From Penium margaritaceum (Eukaryota > Streptophyta > Zygnematophyceae > Desmidiales > Peniaceae), in NCBI GenBank assembly GCA_023375785.1, contig SZWC01003608.1, positions 77,412 through 131,832 on the forward strand: a stretch of 54,421 nt of DNA, read 5' to 3'. The notes beneath the pieces were generated by a model that saw only the letters and a program-made list of their open reading frames with translations, searched no databases and was not told where the DNA came from. Positions 21,306-31,227 of the stretch are shown here, piece after piece; the stretch's first letter is position 1; each line of letters begins with the position of its first letter. A program made the position numbers and the translations under genes.

Positions 21306-21548
21306 CATGTACCTTGCATGAATCCATTTACAATTCTTGCCTTTGAGACTCCTCACAGAGTGTCCAACCAAAGGTAGACACTAAAGACCAATATGCGGAC
21401 TTCGTGAGGTTGCAAACCAAACGAACCTAAAGAATGGATCCCTCGTTCGAGGGTGATATATTATCTTCGTTGCAATACCAAGAGCGGTTGGCGGCCTCCC
21501 ATGTCGGGACCCATTTTCTAGACCGTTGCTATCGGACGCATTGACAAA

Positions 21549-21563
21549 GGGTTATGGGCCCAC
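21549..21563 (+). other. element 2 PBS, initiator tRNA-Met anticodon region
   Basis: GGGTTATGGGCCCAC, two bases after the LTR, is a 15-base exact complement of the anticodon stem-loop of plant initiator tRNA-Met (GUGGGCCCAUAACCC) as I remember it. Half-tRNA priming of this kind is known for Drosophila copia and yeast Ty5. Confidence 0.85.
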
Positions 21564-21977
21564 ACTTCTGGTTCTAAGGCACGCTTCCAAGACCGACTAG
21601 CGCGTGGTCTTGCAGGGCGCATATGTACAACACGGACACGGCCATCAGACAACTCCATGTGCTCCATTGGCTCCATCGGCTTCTTCAGGTAGGGTGCGCG
21701 TACGTGGTGGACTATGGAACAAGGAACAACTCTGTCCATGTTGGACAAGACCCTCGAGCCCAAACGGGATTAATCTCTACCCCTTTTCAGAAGGTGGTAT
21801 GACCCCGAGTCCAATCTCTCACGACGTGACCATCGTCTTAGGCGACATCGGCAGGAGGGGTATGCAACGGAACCAGCTGCACCTTTGACAACGGTCGCAG
21901 TCAACAGCTTCATCAGCCTCATTGACCTCAACGAAGCAGAGTAGCAACGAAGCAGAGAAGACGAGCAACCGCAGGAA

Positions 21978-22880
21978 ATGGCGGATCCGACTCAAGCCCG
22001 TCTTGAGGCGGGTATGTCCAAATTCACGGGGATGTGCATCGCGACCTCGACATCCTCGTGGAAATGGCGGTTTGAGATTGTCATGAACGTGCGTGGCGAC
22101 CTTGACATCCTAAAAGGGACCGAGACAGCACCCGCCAATGCGACGATGACGACGTATGCGGTTGAACTTGCAGCATGGACAATGACGAACAATATTTCTC
22201 TTGCCATTCTTGTGACGTCCATCAACGAGAATCAACACTCTGACATAACAAGATGCATGTTGGTTGTCGAGGCGTACGCAAAAATCGCATGCATGCATCA
22301 ATTGAATGCCCTAGCAAACCGGCTCTTCATCTTCCAAAGGTTGATGTCGATGAGGGTGAGTGTGGGAGAATTGATACCCGCATTTTTTCAGTCGTTTGAC
22401 AACGTGCTACAAGAGGTCCAGCAAATGGAATGGAATCTCGACTCCAACATACGTGCTATGATCCTTCTAATGGCACTGTCGGAAAGCTGGGGGTCCTTGA
22501 TCACCGTATTTGGCGGTTGGAAGGAGGCAGATATGACGTATGAGGCTGTCGCAGAACACGTCCTCAACGAGTCCATGCGACACAGTGGTAGTGAGGCAAA
22601 CATCTCAGCCTATGCCTCTCGATTCGGTGGACAAGGTGCAAGCTCTCGCTCCAGTCAAGGCAACAGCAGAAGCGGTGGTGGTGGAGGGAAAGGCAATGGT
22701 GTCGGGAAGAGTTCCTAGAAGCCCGGCAACTGTCACAACTGTGGCAAGGCTGGGCACTTGGCTAGGGACTACCGTAGTCCCAAGAAAGAAGGCGGGAACA
22801 AAGTTGGAAAGGAGAAGAAGGAGCTCACCAACATGATGGCTAGGGGGCTGCCCATGAAGGGCGCAGTGATCCTTAGGCCC
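21978..22880 (+). pseudogene. gag: element 2 gag
   Basis: ATG 21978 opens a 246-codon frame, then TAG at 22716, then the same frame continues. Capsid-like motifs are S-K-F-T-G (residues 14-18), an M-E-W-N-L-D-S-N-I-R-A-M-I-L-L block and F-G-G-W-K. The C-terminal half is Gly/Ser-rich with a zinc knuckle at about 22731-22772 whose last Cys is Tyr (TGC to TAC, a G to A change). The same gag family occurs in elements 3 and 4. Confidence 0.88.
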
Positions 22881-22882
22881 GG

Positions 22883-23356
22883 GCATTCGTCCTTGACTCG
22901 GGCACCAACCACCACTCATCAAAAGAGAAGGGTGGATTTGTCTCTATGGCCGAATCTGTCATGCGCATCAAGTGTGAAAACGGCGGCGCCTTCCAAGCCA
23001 TGGGCAAAGGGGACAAGGTGATCACGTTCAACGTGAATGGTGCGGAGAAGGCGGTCAACCTTCAAAAGGTGGTGTACATGCCCTCCTTTGCAGCCAACTT
23101 GCCGTCCGTGTCACAAGTCACCGACAGCAACATGATAGTGGTGTTCACGAACAAGGAAGCAGTGGCCCTAAAAAACGAGGACATCCAGATTTTGTACACC
23201 GAAGATGATCTCATGCTTCAAGTTCCAAGAGTCGACGGCCTCTACGTGCTTCAAACCAAAGTCACCAAGGCGTCGGATGAGGGACTCGCATGTGCCACCA
23301 AGAAAGTGGCACCGGAGCCAAAGGATGCACCACCGGCGACCGCCGCGGCCACCACA
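22883..23356 (+). pseudogene. pol: element 2 protease, cut by hAT insertion
   Basis: In a different frame from gag, A-F-V-L-D-S-G-T begins at 22883, with the catalytic DSGT at 22895-22906. The protease and linker read openly to 23356, where the hAT element begins. The same linker continues at 27353 after one copy of the 8-bp target site. Copia pol normally reads on into a pre-integrase GAG_pre domain, which is what follows the hAT. Confidence 0.88.
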
Positions 23357-23384
23357 CAGTGTTGCTCTCGTTGTTCGTTGTAGA

Positions 23385-23446
23385 AGCCCTACAACGACAA
23401 CGTAGCAACGTTCTACAACATTGTTGCTACGTTGTGTTGTAGGGCT
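23385..23446. repeat. hAT left subterminal hairpin
   Basis: AGCCCTACAAC...GTAGCAAC pairs with GTTGCTAC...GTTGTAGGGCT, with one bulged base and a loop of about ten nucleotides. It lies 15 bp inside the left TIR. Confidence 0.9.
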
Positions 23447-24206
23447 AATGGTGACCCCGGGTTGCCGAAAACGGGCATTTTGCCACACACACTCCTAACA
23501 CTTCGGAAAATGGGAAAAACACAAGGACCGAAAAATCGACCCCGGAGCCGACTCACTCACACTCGGTACCAAAATCGTTAGATATTGCTACAGTTACTGC
23601 TGTGGCATGCACTGCATGCCTGGCATGCTTGCATGGTACACGTCAGCTGTTGTAGCCCATGCATTGGCTGCTTTGGGTGGAAGTGACATGAACGAACGAA
23701 TAGCTGCTTGCATCCTATCAAGTGCAATGTACAGCTGGACGCCCCTCAAGCGCTACGCTCAATTTATCCACGAAGAATTTTTTAACATTTTTCGTAGGAT
23801 TTGAAAACGGGTTTCGACATACTGTGTCGAAGTATTGCTGCTTTGACTGCTTTGATGCAGTCCATATTTCATGCTACCCGTAGGTTTCAACGGAAAATAA
23901 AATTAAGTTTGTGCACTCCCACGATCCTTGGATTTCTCGAAAATAGATGGTCATGCATCGCCGTTGTCGATGCCACATTGATCAGGCCTGCTGCGTGTAC
24001 GGCCACGATGCTGTCATGAAATCATCGACCTCAGCGTCGCGTCCATCGGTGAAGCGACGTGCCACAGTGCAGCACCCGCGTGTCCATGAAAGCATCGTCT
24101 GGAGGGGTGAAAGAGATTTGTTGGCAGTAAGTCACTGCCCTTCTCTTCGCCGTCAGCGTTGCACACCAAGTGTCGTTTGGCACTTGGTGTGCGACAACGT
24201 CTCAGG

Positions 24207-26889
24207 ATGCAAACCCATCAGACCCCGTCATCTTCACAGCCCTCCAGGGGAGCATCTAGTGCTGCAGGGACCATCCAGTCCCCCAATCCATCCGCAGTCA
24301 CCGAGCCATTTGATGCCTCCCGATGGAATCCTCAACAGAAGCGTCACGTATCGGGGGACTACCTGACAAAAGAACTCAGCAAGCACTGCGAGCCATACCC
24401 GACCAAGTCCAAGAAAGCAGGGTGGAGGTGCGGTTCTCGCGGCACCATCAAGTCTGGGTGCTTCGACCGCATCCGCAGTCACTTCGCTGGAGATAGCAGC
24501 AGCATCGGCAAGTGCCCCCATGTTCCACCAACGTGCCGAGACGTGCTTGGCCTAGAGCGCGAGCAGCCACCGCTGGCCGGATGGAAGCCGCACAAAGAAC
24601 TTCTGTACAAGGGGCTCGGGCCAGAATGGGGTACCAAAGACAAGCCGGTCGCGTGGGTGAAGCTGTGGGAGAAATTGGAGAAGCAGACGACAGCAGCAGC
24701 AGCTGGGGTGACCTTGGAACCAGACAGTGACGATGAGGATGCCCAGCCTGGCAGTAGTCATCAACCTCGGCCAGCCGTGTCAGCTCTACTCAGCCCAGCC
24801 GACAAGGTACCTCTATTTGACATCAGGAGAGCCTCCAGTTTCCGGCAATCTTCCATGGACTAGCACATTGAACGTGGTCATAACGACAAGTGCCAGCTGT
24901 CCATTGCCAAGCTCATGTGCATTGGAGCTCTTCCAATCTCATTCTGCCGTGAAGGTGTGCTGCTAGAAGTGGTGAAGAATTCCAGGAAGACCAGTTCAGG
25001 GTTCAAGCTACCAAGCCGCAATACCGTCGTCAGTGATCTCCTTCCGAGGCTAGACAAAGAGCTAGAGGAGCTGGATGCTCGCATGAAACAGGCTTGGGAC
25101 ATCTACGGCACGTCTATTGCTGTGGACGAGTGGGCCGACCGCCAGGTCCGGCCCATTTACAATGCCATGGCCTGCAATGCACAGGGTTCAGTTCACCTCT
25201 TCTCCAGAGATGCAAGCGGTCTCAGTCCGGATGCAGATCACACTGCAGCCATGATTGAGGCCGCCATAGAGGCGGTGGGGGTAGTCAGAGTGGTGTCAGT
25301 GATCTGCGACAATACCTCGGTCAACAAGAAAGCATTCAGTGACCTCAAAGCGAAGTACCCAAGCCTCTTCTTCCAGGGGTGCTGTGCTCACAACATCGAC
25401 TTGGTGATGAAGGACATAGGAAAAAGCGAGTGGGGTGCATCTCTCATTTCCAGGTGTGAGAAGGTTGTCTCATTTCTGAGGAACAATGACCTGCCACGGT
25501 CGTGGCTTCGTGAACGGACAGGAGGGAAGATGCTCGTGCCACGGTGTGAGACCAGGTTTGCATCTGTTTTTCTCATGGTGGATCGGTTGTTGGATCAGAG
25601 GGAAAACCTTAAAACCATGGTTGACAGTGAGATGTGGACGCAGATGGGCTGCAGGCGAGATGCTGGGTTCAAGGCCAGGAAGAAAGAGGCCCGCCGCCTG
25701 ATTCGCCGGCGGGTGGTCTGGCTGCAGGTGCGGCAGCTCCGGGACTTGCTTGAGCCTTTGGTGAGGGCTTTGCGGGTGGCAGACATGCCGGGTGGCATGG
25801 CAGGTGAGATCTACGAGGGTTTGCTGGACTGTTCGGAGGAGCTGAGGGCACTGAGTGTGAAGAAAGGGAGGAAGCCTGCCAAGGTAGCCAAGGTGCACGT
25901 GCAGTTTGCTCTGACAAGGCTGAATGCACGCTGGACTAAGGACATGGCCTGCCCGCTCTATGCTGCTGCTAGGCGCTTGCATCCTGAGCACTTTGGCAAT
26001 GACCTGTCTCTGGACTCTGCAACCATGCAGGCATGGCAGGCAGTTGTAGACGCAATGGTGCCAGTAGACAAGCATGACACCCTGCTGAAGGAGATTGATG
26101 CATTTCAGAGGGGGCAGGTGATGCTCAACCCAGTGCCGAGCGTGACTGCATCAAAGAACGCAAAGGCAGTTGCTGCAGTTGCGAAAGTGCAGTGCCGGAG
26201 CATGACACCTGTTGAGTGGCACGTGAATCACATGCACTGTATGCCTGTGCTGCGTGACTTGGCTGTGCGGGTGCTTTCCCAGCCCTGCTCCTCCTCAGAG
26301 TGTGAGCGTGTTTTTTCCACGCATGAGCTCATTCACACTGCTCGTAGGAACCGCCTCCTGGTGAGGACGTTGGAGTTGCTGGTACGCTGCAATGTGCGTC
26401 TTCGGAAGCACTACGGCAAAAGTGGTGGTCGAGCGGTAGCACGCCTTGTGGCAGCAGCTGACACAGCAAGTGAAGTTGATGATGGGGAAGAGAGCGAGGA
26501 TGATGGTGAGATTGTGGAGGTGGGAGGAGAGGTGGAGCTACTGCATACCGAGGATGATGAGGGCAGCAGCAGTGATGAAGGGGAGGACGAGGGAGAAGAG
26601 GATGATGCAATGGAAGCTGATGATGATGTCATTGAAGTGATGGCAAATGTTCGTGTCATGGTGGACAACCCCATGTTGCCGCATGCTCGGCGAGTGCGCA
26701 TGCGGGAGGAAACACCAACAGCTGCCTCAGAGGACCAGCAAGGTACCAGCAGCCAGACTGGGGCAGCAAANCCCTGATGCTAGAGCACCTCCTGTAGTTG
26801 ATGGTGCCATGGCACCCATCAGTGGATCAGGAACCAAGCCTGGCAATGCAGCAGAGAAGCCTGCTAAGCGTGCACGTGACAGGAAGTAG
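24207..26889 (+). pseudogene. hAT transposase (BED, DUF659, hAT dimerisation) with one TAG
   Basis: ATG 24207 (or in-frame 24159) opens a frame read to TAG 24861. The same frame resumes and contains the rest of the protein. A BED-like zinc finger near 24420-24520 (W-R-C-G...F-D-R-I-R-S-H-F...G-K-C) lacks a clear second Cys. The catalytic core has A-V-D-E-W (first Asp, near 25120), V-I-C-D-N-T (second Asp, near 25300) and C-C-A-H-N. The C-terminal dimerisation region has S-E-C-E-R-V-F-S and R-R-N-R-L (26295-26360). An acidic tail follows. The single N at 26771 looks like a spurious extra base: without it the frame ends at TAG 26887. The internal TAG is probably a CAG to TAG change. The protein would cut and rejoin the TIRs in the nucleus. 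Confidence 0.92.
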
Positions 26890-27339
26890 TCAGCTATGTG
26901 AAAAAAACGTGCAAAGTGTGAAAATTCTATCTTTTTTCATCTCATGTATTCACCTTTGCTATGTGTGACTGCTGATCTTGTACACATGTTGGCCAAAGAT
27001 TTTTGTCTACTTAGAAGTATTTTTATGCTCTTCACGCTGAAGTGAGATGTGATAACATCATGCTTGGAGATGTGCATAACCATGCTCAAGGGCAGAATTA
27101 CAGAAGTGGTAGGAAGTGTGCAATTGTGATAATACTGTAGTGTTGAAATGTAGGAAGTGTCAATAAATGCCAGAAAATTATGCATCTGCAAATGAACAAC
27201 GTGGAAAATTTGCATGTTGGTACTTGCTCTGCCTTTTTGCCACTAAAGCAACCATAATGACAGTATTAACAACGTTGTGACTGAGGCTGACTACAACGTT
27301 GCTCGTTGTTAACAACGTTGTGGCGTTGTCCGTTGTCCT
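26890..27339. other. hAT 3' non-coding and subterminal region
   Basis: AT-rich 3' untranslated sequence, then repeated AACAACGTTG motifs (about 27268-27325) mirroring the left subterminal motifs. Confidence 0.7.
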
Positions 27340-27352
27340 GAGAGCAACACTA

Positions 27353-28085
27353 CCGCCACATCAACCAATGACACTGACGCTGATTTGTGGCACCGACGAT
27401 TTGGCCATGTGGCCAACAGCACGCTGCAAAAGATGCAGGAGCAAGAGGTAGTCCGCAGAATGGAAGGTTGCACCATGAAGGATGGCGGAGGGTGTGCATT
27501 GTGTGAACCATGCCTCCAAGCAAAGGCAAAGAAGAAGCCGTTTGGGAGAGGAGGTCAACGAGCAGAGCATGTCTTGGAGCTGATACACAGTGACGTGTGT
27601 GGACCCTTCCGCACACCGTCTAACGGAGGAAGCAAGTACTTCTTGATCTTCATTGAAGACCACAGCCGCAAGTTGTGGATCTACTTCCTCAAAACAAAGG
27701 GAGAGGTCAAGGAGAAGCTCCTCGAGTTCGTCGCCATGGTGGAGCGGCAAACGTCCAAGAAGGTGAAGACACCCCAAAGTGATAACGTGGGTGAGTACGT
27801 CATATGCAAGCCTTAGCTCAAGCATCATCGCATCCGCCACGAGTAAACCATCCCTTACAACCCCCAAAGCAACGGCGTTGCCGAGAGGATGAACCAGACC
27901 CTACTCGACATAGTGCAAAGCATGCTCTTTGACGCCAAGCTCCCATCTCGCTTTTGGGCAGAAGCAGCAACAACAGCCTGCTGCCTCTTGAATCTCACAC
28001 CAGCAACCGCCTTGTGAAAGCGTGGAAATGAGCAAGACAAGCAGCTGAGGATCCCACAAGAAGCATGGTAAAAAAAAACCCAACG
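27353..28085 (+). pseudogene. pol: element 2 pre-integrase and integrase core
   Basis: D-L-W-H-R-R-F-G-H-V marks GAG_pre-integrase near 27383. The integrase core keeps H-S-D-V-C-G-P-F (about 27586), Q-S-D-N-V-G-E-Y (about 27775) and N-G-V-A-E-R-M-N (about 27868), the full D,D(35)E triad. Stops at 27814 (TAG), 27843 (TAA) and 28015 (TGA) interrupt it, and an A-run near 28070-28078 shifts the frame into the next segment. Integrase inserts the cDNA into the genome. Confidence 0.92.
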
Positions 28086-28099
28086 CATCTCATCTCAAG

Positions 28100-29767
28100 G
28101 TGTTTGGGTCAACTGCATGGGTGAAGATCTTTTCGGGAGAAGGTGGAGGCAAGCTGGACTCACGCTCCAGGAAGTGTGTCATGGTTGGGTACGACACATC
28201 ACACAAAGCCTATCAGCTTTGGGACCAGGCAGCAGGCAAGCTCGTGAGGAGCCGCGACGTCGTGTTTGACAAACACACCCTTGAAAAGGGGGAGCTGCTA
28301 GACCCGAATCTCACTCCCAAAGCGGGAGAGTGGATAGTGTTGCTTGAGTCTGGAGACCAAGCACCCAACAACTGGCTCGCTTTGCCGGAAGGTGGTGGGA
28401 ATGGGAGAGTAGCTGCCGAGGATGATGTAGCATCTGACATGGACGTGGATACTGAGGCGTCCGGGTCCTCCGAGTCTAACTTGGAGTCTGAAAACTCTTC
28501 TGACGACGACGACGACGACGACAAACCACCACCTATAGAAGCACCAGCACCAAAGCAAGAAGCCACACCACTACCCCAGCGCAGTTTGCGACAAAACAGA
28601 GCACCTTTGCGGTATGAGGATGATTGGACCGGCCTTAGCTGGTCGTGCATGGCTCAGGGAGAGCCATCCACAGTGGCGAAGGCCATGAATGGCCTAGATG
28701 CGGCCAAGTGGAAGGAGGCAGTGGACAACGAGCTCGTGTCCATTGCCGAGAACGACACGTGGGTGCTGGTGGATAGACCTGACAAGGTCCACGTGGTGGG
28801 ATCCAAGTGGGTCCTCCGAGTGAAGAAGAAGCAAGATGGAAGCATCGACACGTTCAAGGCAAGGGTAGTGGCTAAGGGGTTCTCTCAACCCCCGGGCTCC
28901 AAGTACGATGAGATGTTCGCGCCCGTCATGACCTTTGCCTCCATCCGCTCTCTACTTGGCATTGCAGCCGTAAAGAACTTGGAGATACACCAGATGGACG
29001 TCAGGAAAGCTTTCCTTTATGGGAAGCTTGACAAGGAAGTGCTGATGGAGGTGCCCAAAGGAGTCGAAGATCCCAAGGGTAAGGTGTGCAAGTTGGTGAA
29101 AGCACTCTACGGGCTGAAACAGACCCCAAGGATGTGGTACAAAGAGATGGACGGTTTCATGACGGGCCACTCCTTCGCACATTGCCAGAATGATCCGAGC
29201 ATGTACGTGTGCGATGATGGGAGAGGACTGATGCTAGTTGCGCTGTACGTGGATGATCTGATCATCTGCTCGTCTTCGGTCGAGCTGATGGATGAGCTGA
29301 AGTCTGACCTCAGCGAAAGGTTCAAGATGAAGGACATGGGTCCTCTCAAGTACTACCTCGGGATTGCCATCCACCGCAACCGAGTAGCAGGCACCATCGA
29401 ACTCAACCAAACCAAATTCATCGGTGAGCACCTGAAGCGCTACCACATGGAAGACTGCAAGCCTGTCAGGACCCCAATGACGACCGATACAAAGCTGAAG
29501 GCCTCCATGTCACCAAGCAATGAAGCAGAACAAAGGGAGATACAATACATCCCCTACCAGTCCGCCGTGGGTAGCATCATGTACGCCATGGTAGGGACTC
29601 GTCCGGACATCTGCTATGCTGTGGGACAAGTGAGCAGATTCGTGGCCAACCCTGGGCCACAACATGCGCTTGACAGGAAGTCAAGCGCATCTTGTGCTAC
29701 CTGTAGAAGACACGTCACATGGGCCACGTCCTTGGAGGCCAAGAAGGAACGAAACCCCTTCGCCTGA
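28100..29767 (+). CDS. pol: element 2 integrase C-terminus and reverse transcriptase, open frame
   Basis: The longest uninterrupted retrotransposon frame, 555 codons. It starts in the integrase C-terminal block K-V-F-G-S-T-A-W-V, passes the W-D-Q linker, an Asp/Ser-rich acidic spacer, and then RT with W-K-E-A-V-D-N-E-L, the K-A-R-V-V-A-K-G-F-S-Q motif, Q-M-D-V-R-K-A-F-L and intact YVDD at 29246-29257. RNase H begins after Y-Y-L-G-I-A. A frameshift near 29670 sends the frame to a false end. Part of a broken polyprotein, so not expressed as such. Confidence 0.92.
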   Translation: MFGSTAWVKIFSGEGGGKLDSRSRKCVMVGYDTSHKAYQLWDQAAGKLVRSRDVVFDKHTLEKGELLDPNLTPKAGEWIVLLESGDQAPNNWLALPEGGGNGRVAAEDDVASDMDVDTEASGSSESNLESENSSDDDDDDDKPPPIEAPAPKQEATPLPQRSLRQNRAPLRYEDDWTGLSWSCMAQGEPSTVAKAMNGLDAAKWKEAVDNELVSIAENDTWVLVDRPDKVHVVGSKWVLRVKKKQDGSIDTFKARVVAKGFSQPPGSKYDEMFAPVMTFASIRSLLGIAAVKNLEIHQMDVRKAFLYGKLDKEVLMEVPKGVEDPKGKVCKLVKALYGLKQTPRMWYKEMDGFMTGHSFAHCQNDPSMYVCDDGRGLMLVALYVDDLIICSSSVELMDELKSDLSERFKMKDMGPLKYYLGIAIHRNRVAGTIELNQTKFIGEHLKRYHMEDCKPVRTPMTTDTKLKASMSPSNEAEQREIQYIPYQSAVGSIMYAMVGTRPDICYAVGQVSRFVANPGPQHALDRKSSASCATCRRHVTWATSLEAKKERNPFA

Positions 29768-30243
29768 AGTGCTACATCGACGCTGACTGGGGAGGAAATC
29801 TCGACAACAGGAAATCCACCTCTGAATACGTGTGCATCTTGAATGGCGTTTCCATCTCATGGGCTAGCAGGAAGCAGGATTGTGTTTCCGTGTCCACGGC
29901 TGAGGCAGAGTACATTGCTTTGTCTGAGTTGTGCAAGGAGACTCAATGGCTGCGCACCCTGCTTGGCGAAATGACGGTGCCACAAAATGATGCCACGGTT
30001 GTACACGTGGACAACATGAGCGCCATCTCGATGGCTGAAGACGAGATCATCTCCCAGCGAACGAAGCACATCGACATATGTTACCACTACTCACGTGACC
30101 TGGTCATGAAGAACGTGGTGGACTTGCAGCACTGCGGAACAAAGAGCATGCTTGCTGACTGCATGACCAAGTCGCTGGGGAGCGATTTGCACTATGCAGG
30201 CATTCGTGGATTTGGCATGAGGAGTGAGGCAGAGGAAGGGTGA
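29719..30243 (+). CDS. pol: element 2 RNase H C-terminal part
   Basis: Carries Y-I-D-A-D-W-G-G-N, S-W-A-S-R-K-Q-D, T-A-E-A-E-Y-I-A-L, V-D-N-M-S-A-I and L-A-D-C-M-T-K, the full copia RNase H series. It overlaps the previous frame by a frameshift. TGA 30241 is the natural polyprotein end, just before the polypurine tract. Confidence 0.92.
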   Translation: MGHVLGGQEGTKPLRLKCYIDADWGGNLDNRKSTSEYVCILNGVSISWASRKQDCVSVSTAEAEYIALSELCKETQWLRTLLGEMTVPQNDATVVHVDNMSAISMAEDEIISQRTKHIDICYHYSRDLVMKNVVDLQHCGTKSMLADCMTKSLGSDLHYAGIRGFGMRSEAEEG

Positions 30244-30287
30244 GCCCCAAGGCATTGATGGAGCCCAGTAAGTGACAGATGGACAGA

Positions 30288-30304
30288 GGTGCAAGGAAGA
30301 GATT
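30288..30304 (+). other. element 2 polypurine tract
   Basis: A purine-rich stretch GGTGCAAGGAAGAGAT lies directly upstream of the 3' LTR start. Confidence 0.7.
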
Positions 30305-31222
30305 TATTGAAATAGTATGCACCTTGTCCACTACCTAGCTGGCTAGCTACACATACAGAAAAGGCATGCACTACTCTATGGAGTACGTCCCCTTGGTCTG
30401 TTCCGAGATGGGCCAGGAATGCACTGCCCATAATGGGTATGTCCCTTGTGGCTCATCATAGGAACCATACCTTTTTGGCTTGGTTGAATAGGTATCGGAG
30501 TCTCATACCAGAGGTCACGGGTTCAAGCCCCACGACGGCCGCAATTTTCTTTGTGGCCCAAACTGGGACAGGAAGCTTCTAGGAAGCTTACTAGAGCCTG
30601 CCTTGAGGATGACACTTGGCGGTCTAAGGACGCGCCAAGTAGGACTGTAGGTTGAGGCTGGCTCCAGTAGAGCCACTACAAGCAGAAGCTTTAGCAAAGC
30701 TCTGCAAGTGTAAATGCCTGTACCTTGCATGCATCCATTTACAGTTCGTGCCTTGAGACTCCTCATAGAGTGTCCAACCAAAGGTAGACACTAAAGACCA
30801 ACATGTGGACTTCGTGAGGTTGCAAACCAAACGAACCTAAAGTGTGGATCCCTCGTTCGAGGGTGATATGTTATCTTGGTTGCAATACCAAGAGCTGTTG
30901 GCGGCCTCCCATGTTGGGACCAATTTTCTAGACCGCTGCTATCCGGCGCATTGACAAAGGGTTATGGGCCCACACTTCTGGTTGTAAGGCACGCTTCCAA
31001 GACCGACTAGCACGTGGTCTTGTAGTGCGCACAGGTATAACAGGGACACGACCATCGNAAAGACCAACATGTGGACTTCGTGAGGTTGCAAACCAAACGA
31101 ACCTAAAGTGTGGATCCCTCGTTCGAGGGTGATATGTTATCTTGGTTGCAATACCAAGAGCGGTTGGCGGCCTCCCATGTCGGGACCCGTTTTCTAGACC
31201 GTTGCTATCCAACGCATTGACA
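30305..31222 (+). repeat. element 2 3' LTR with duplicated, N-joined segment
   Basis: The LTR sequence runs from 30305 to 30956 (652 bp, first base pair TA for TG), then continues into the PBS and leader normally found only after the 5' LTR (30957-31057). A single N at 31058 follows, and LTR positions equivalent to 30793-30956 repeat at 31059-31222. A false join of two contigs is the likeliest explanation. Confidence 0.85.
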
Positions 31223-31227
31223 GTCAG

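Larger units (their letters stand above)
20896..21546 (+). repeat. element 2 5' LTR
   Basis: 651 bp. It contains a tRNA-like module (21067-21127), an AGCTTC-TAG-GAAGCT hairpin (21163-21177) and a TATA box TATAAAAG at 21298-21305. The end is placed at ATTGACA before the PBS. Confidence 0.92.
23357..27352 (+). mobile_element. autonomous hAT transposon nested in element 2
   Basis: A 3996-bp element with 13-bp TIRs, CAGTGTTGCTCTC (23357-23369) and the complement of TAGTGTTGCTCTC (27340-27352). These fit the hAT YA-start rule and match at 12 of 13 positions. Flanks CCACCACA (23349-23356) and CCGCCACA (27353-27360) form an 8-bp TSD with one mismatch. The subterminal regions are full of CAACGTTG/ACAACG motifs, and the left end folds into a long hairpin. 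It encodes one transposase with a single internal TAG. Confidence 0.95.
20896..31222 (+). mobile_element. element 2: Ty1/copia retrotransposon, split by a hAT element
   Basis: LTRs begin TG/TATTGAAATAG and end GCATTGACA. The flanks GTCAA (20891-20895) and GTCAG (31223-31227) are a 5-bp TSD with one mismatch. Without the 4-kb hAT insertion (23357-27352) and a local assembly duplication in the 3' LTR it would be about 6 kb. It is the best-preserved retrotransposon here: protease DSGT, all three integrase catalytic residues and YVDD are intact. It lies inside an LTR of family 6. Confidence 0.93.

Noticed and set aside
25470..26075. 201-codon reverse-strand frame
   Set aside because: Antisense shadow of the hAT transposase core.
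5150..27352. The local hAT transposase as the driver of the 5.1-kb MITE
   Set aside because: TIRs TAAGGCTGCAC and CAGTGTTGCTC and the subterminal motifs GGATCC and CAACGTTG are unrelated.
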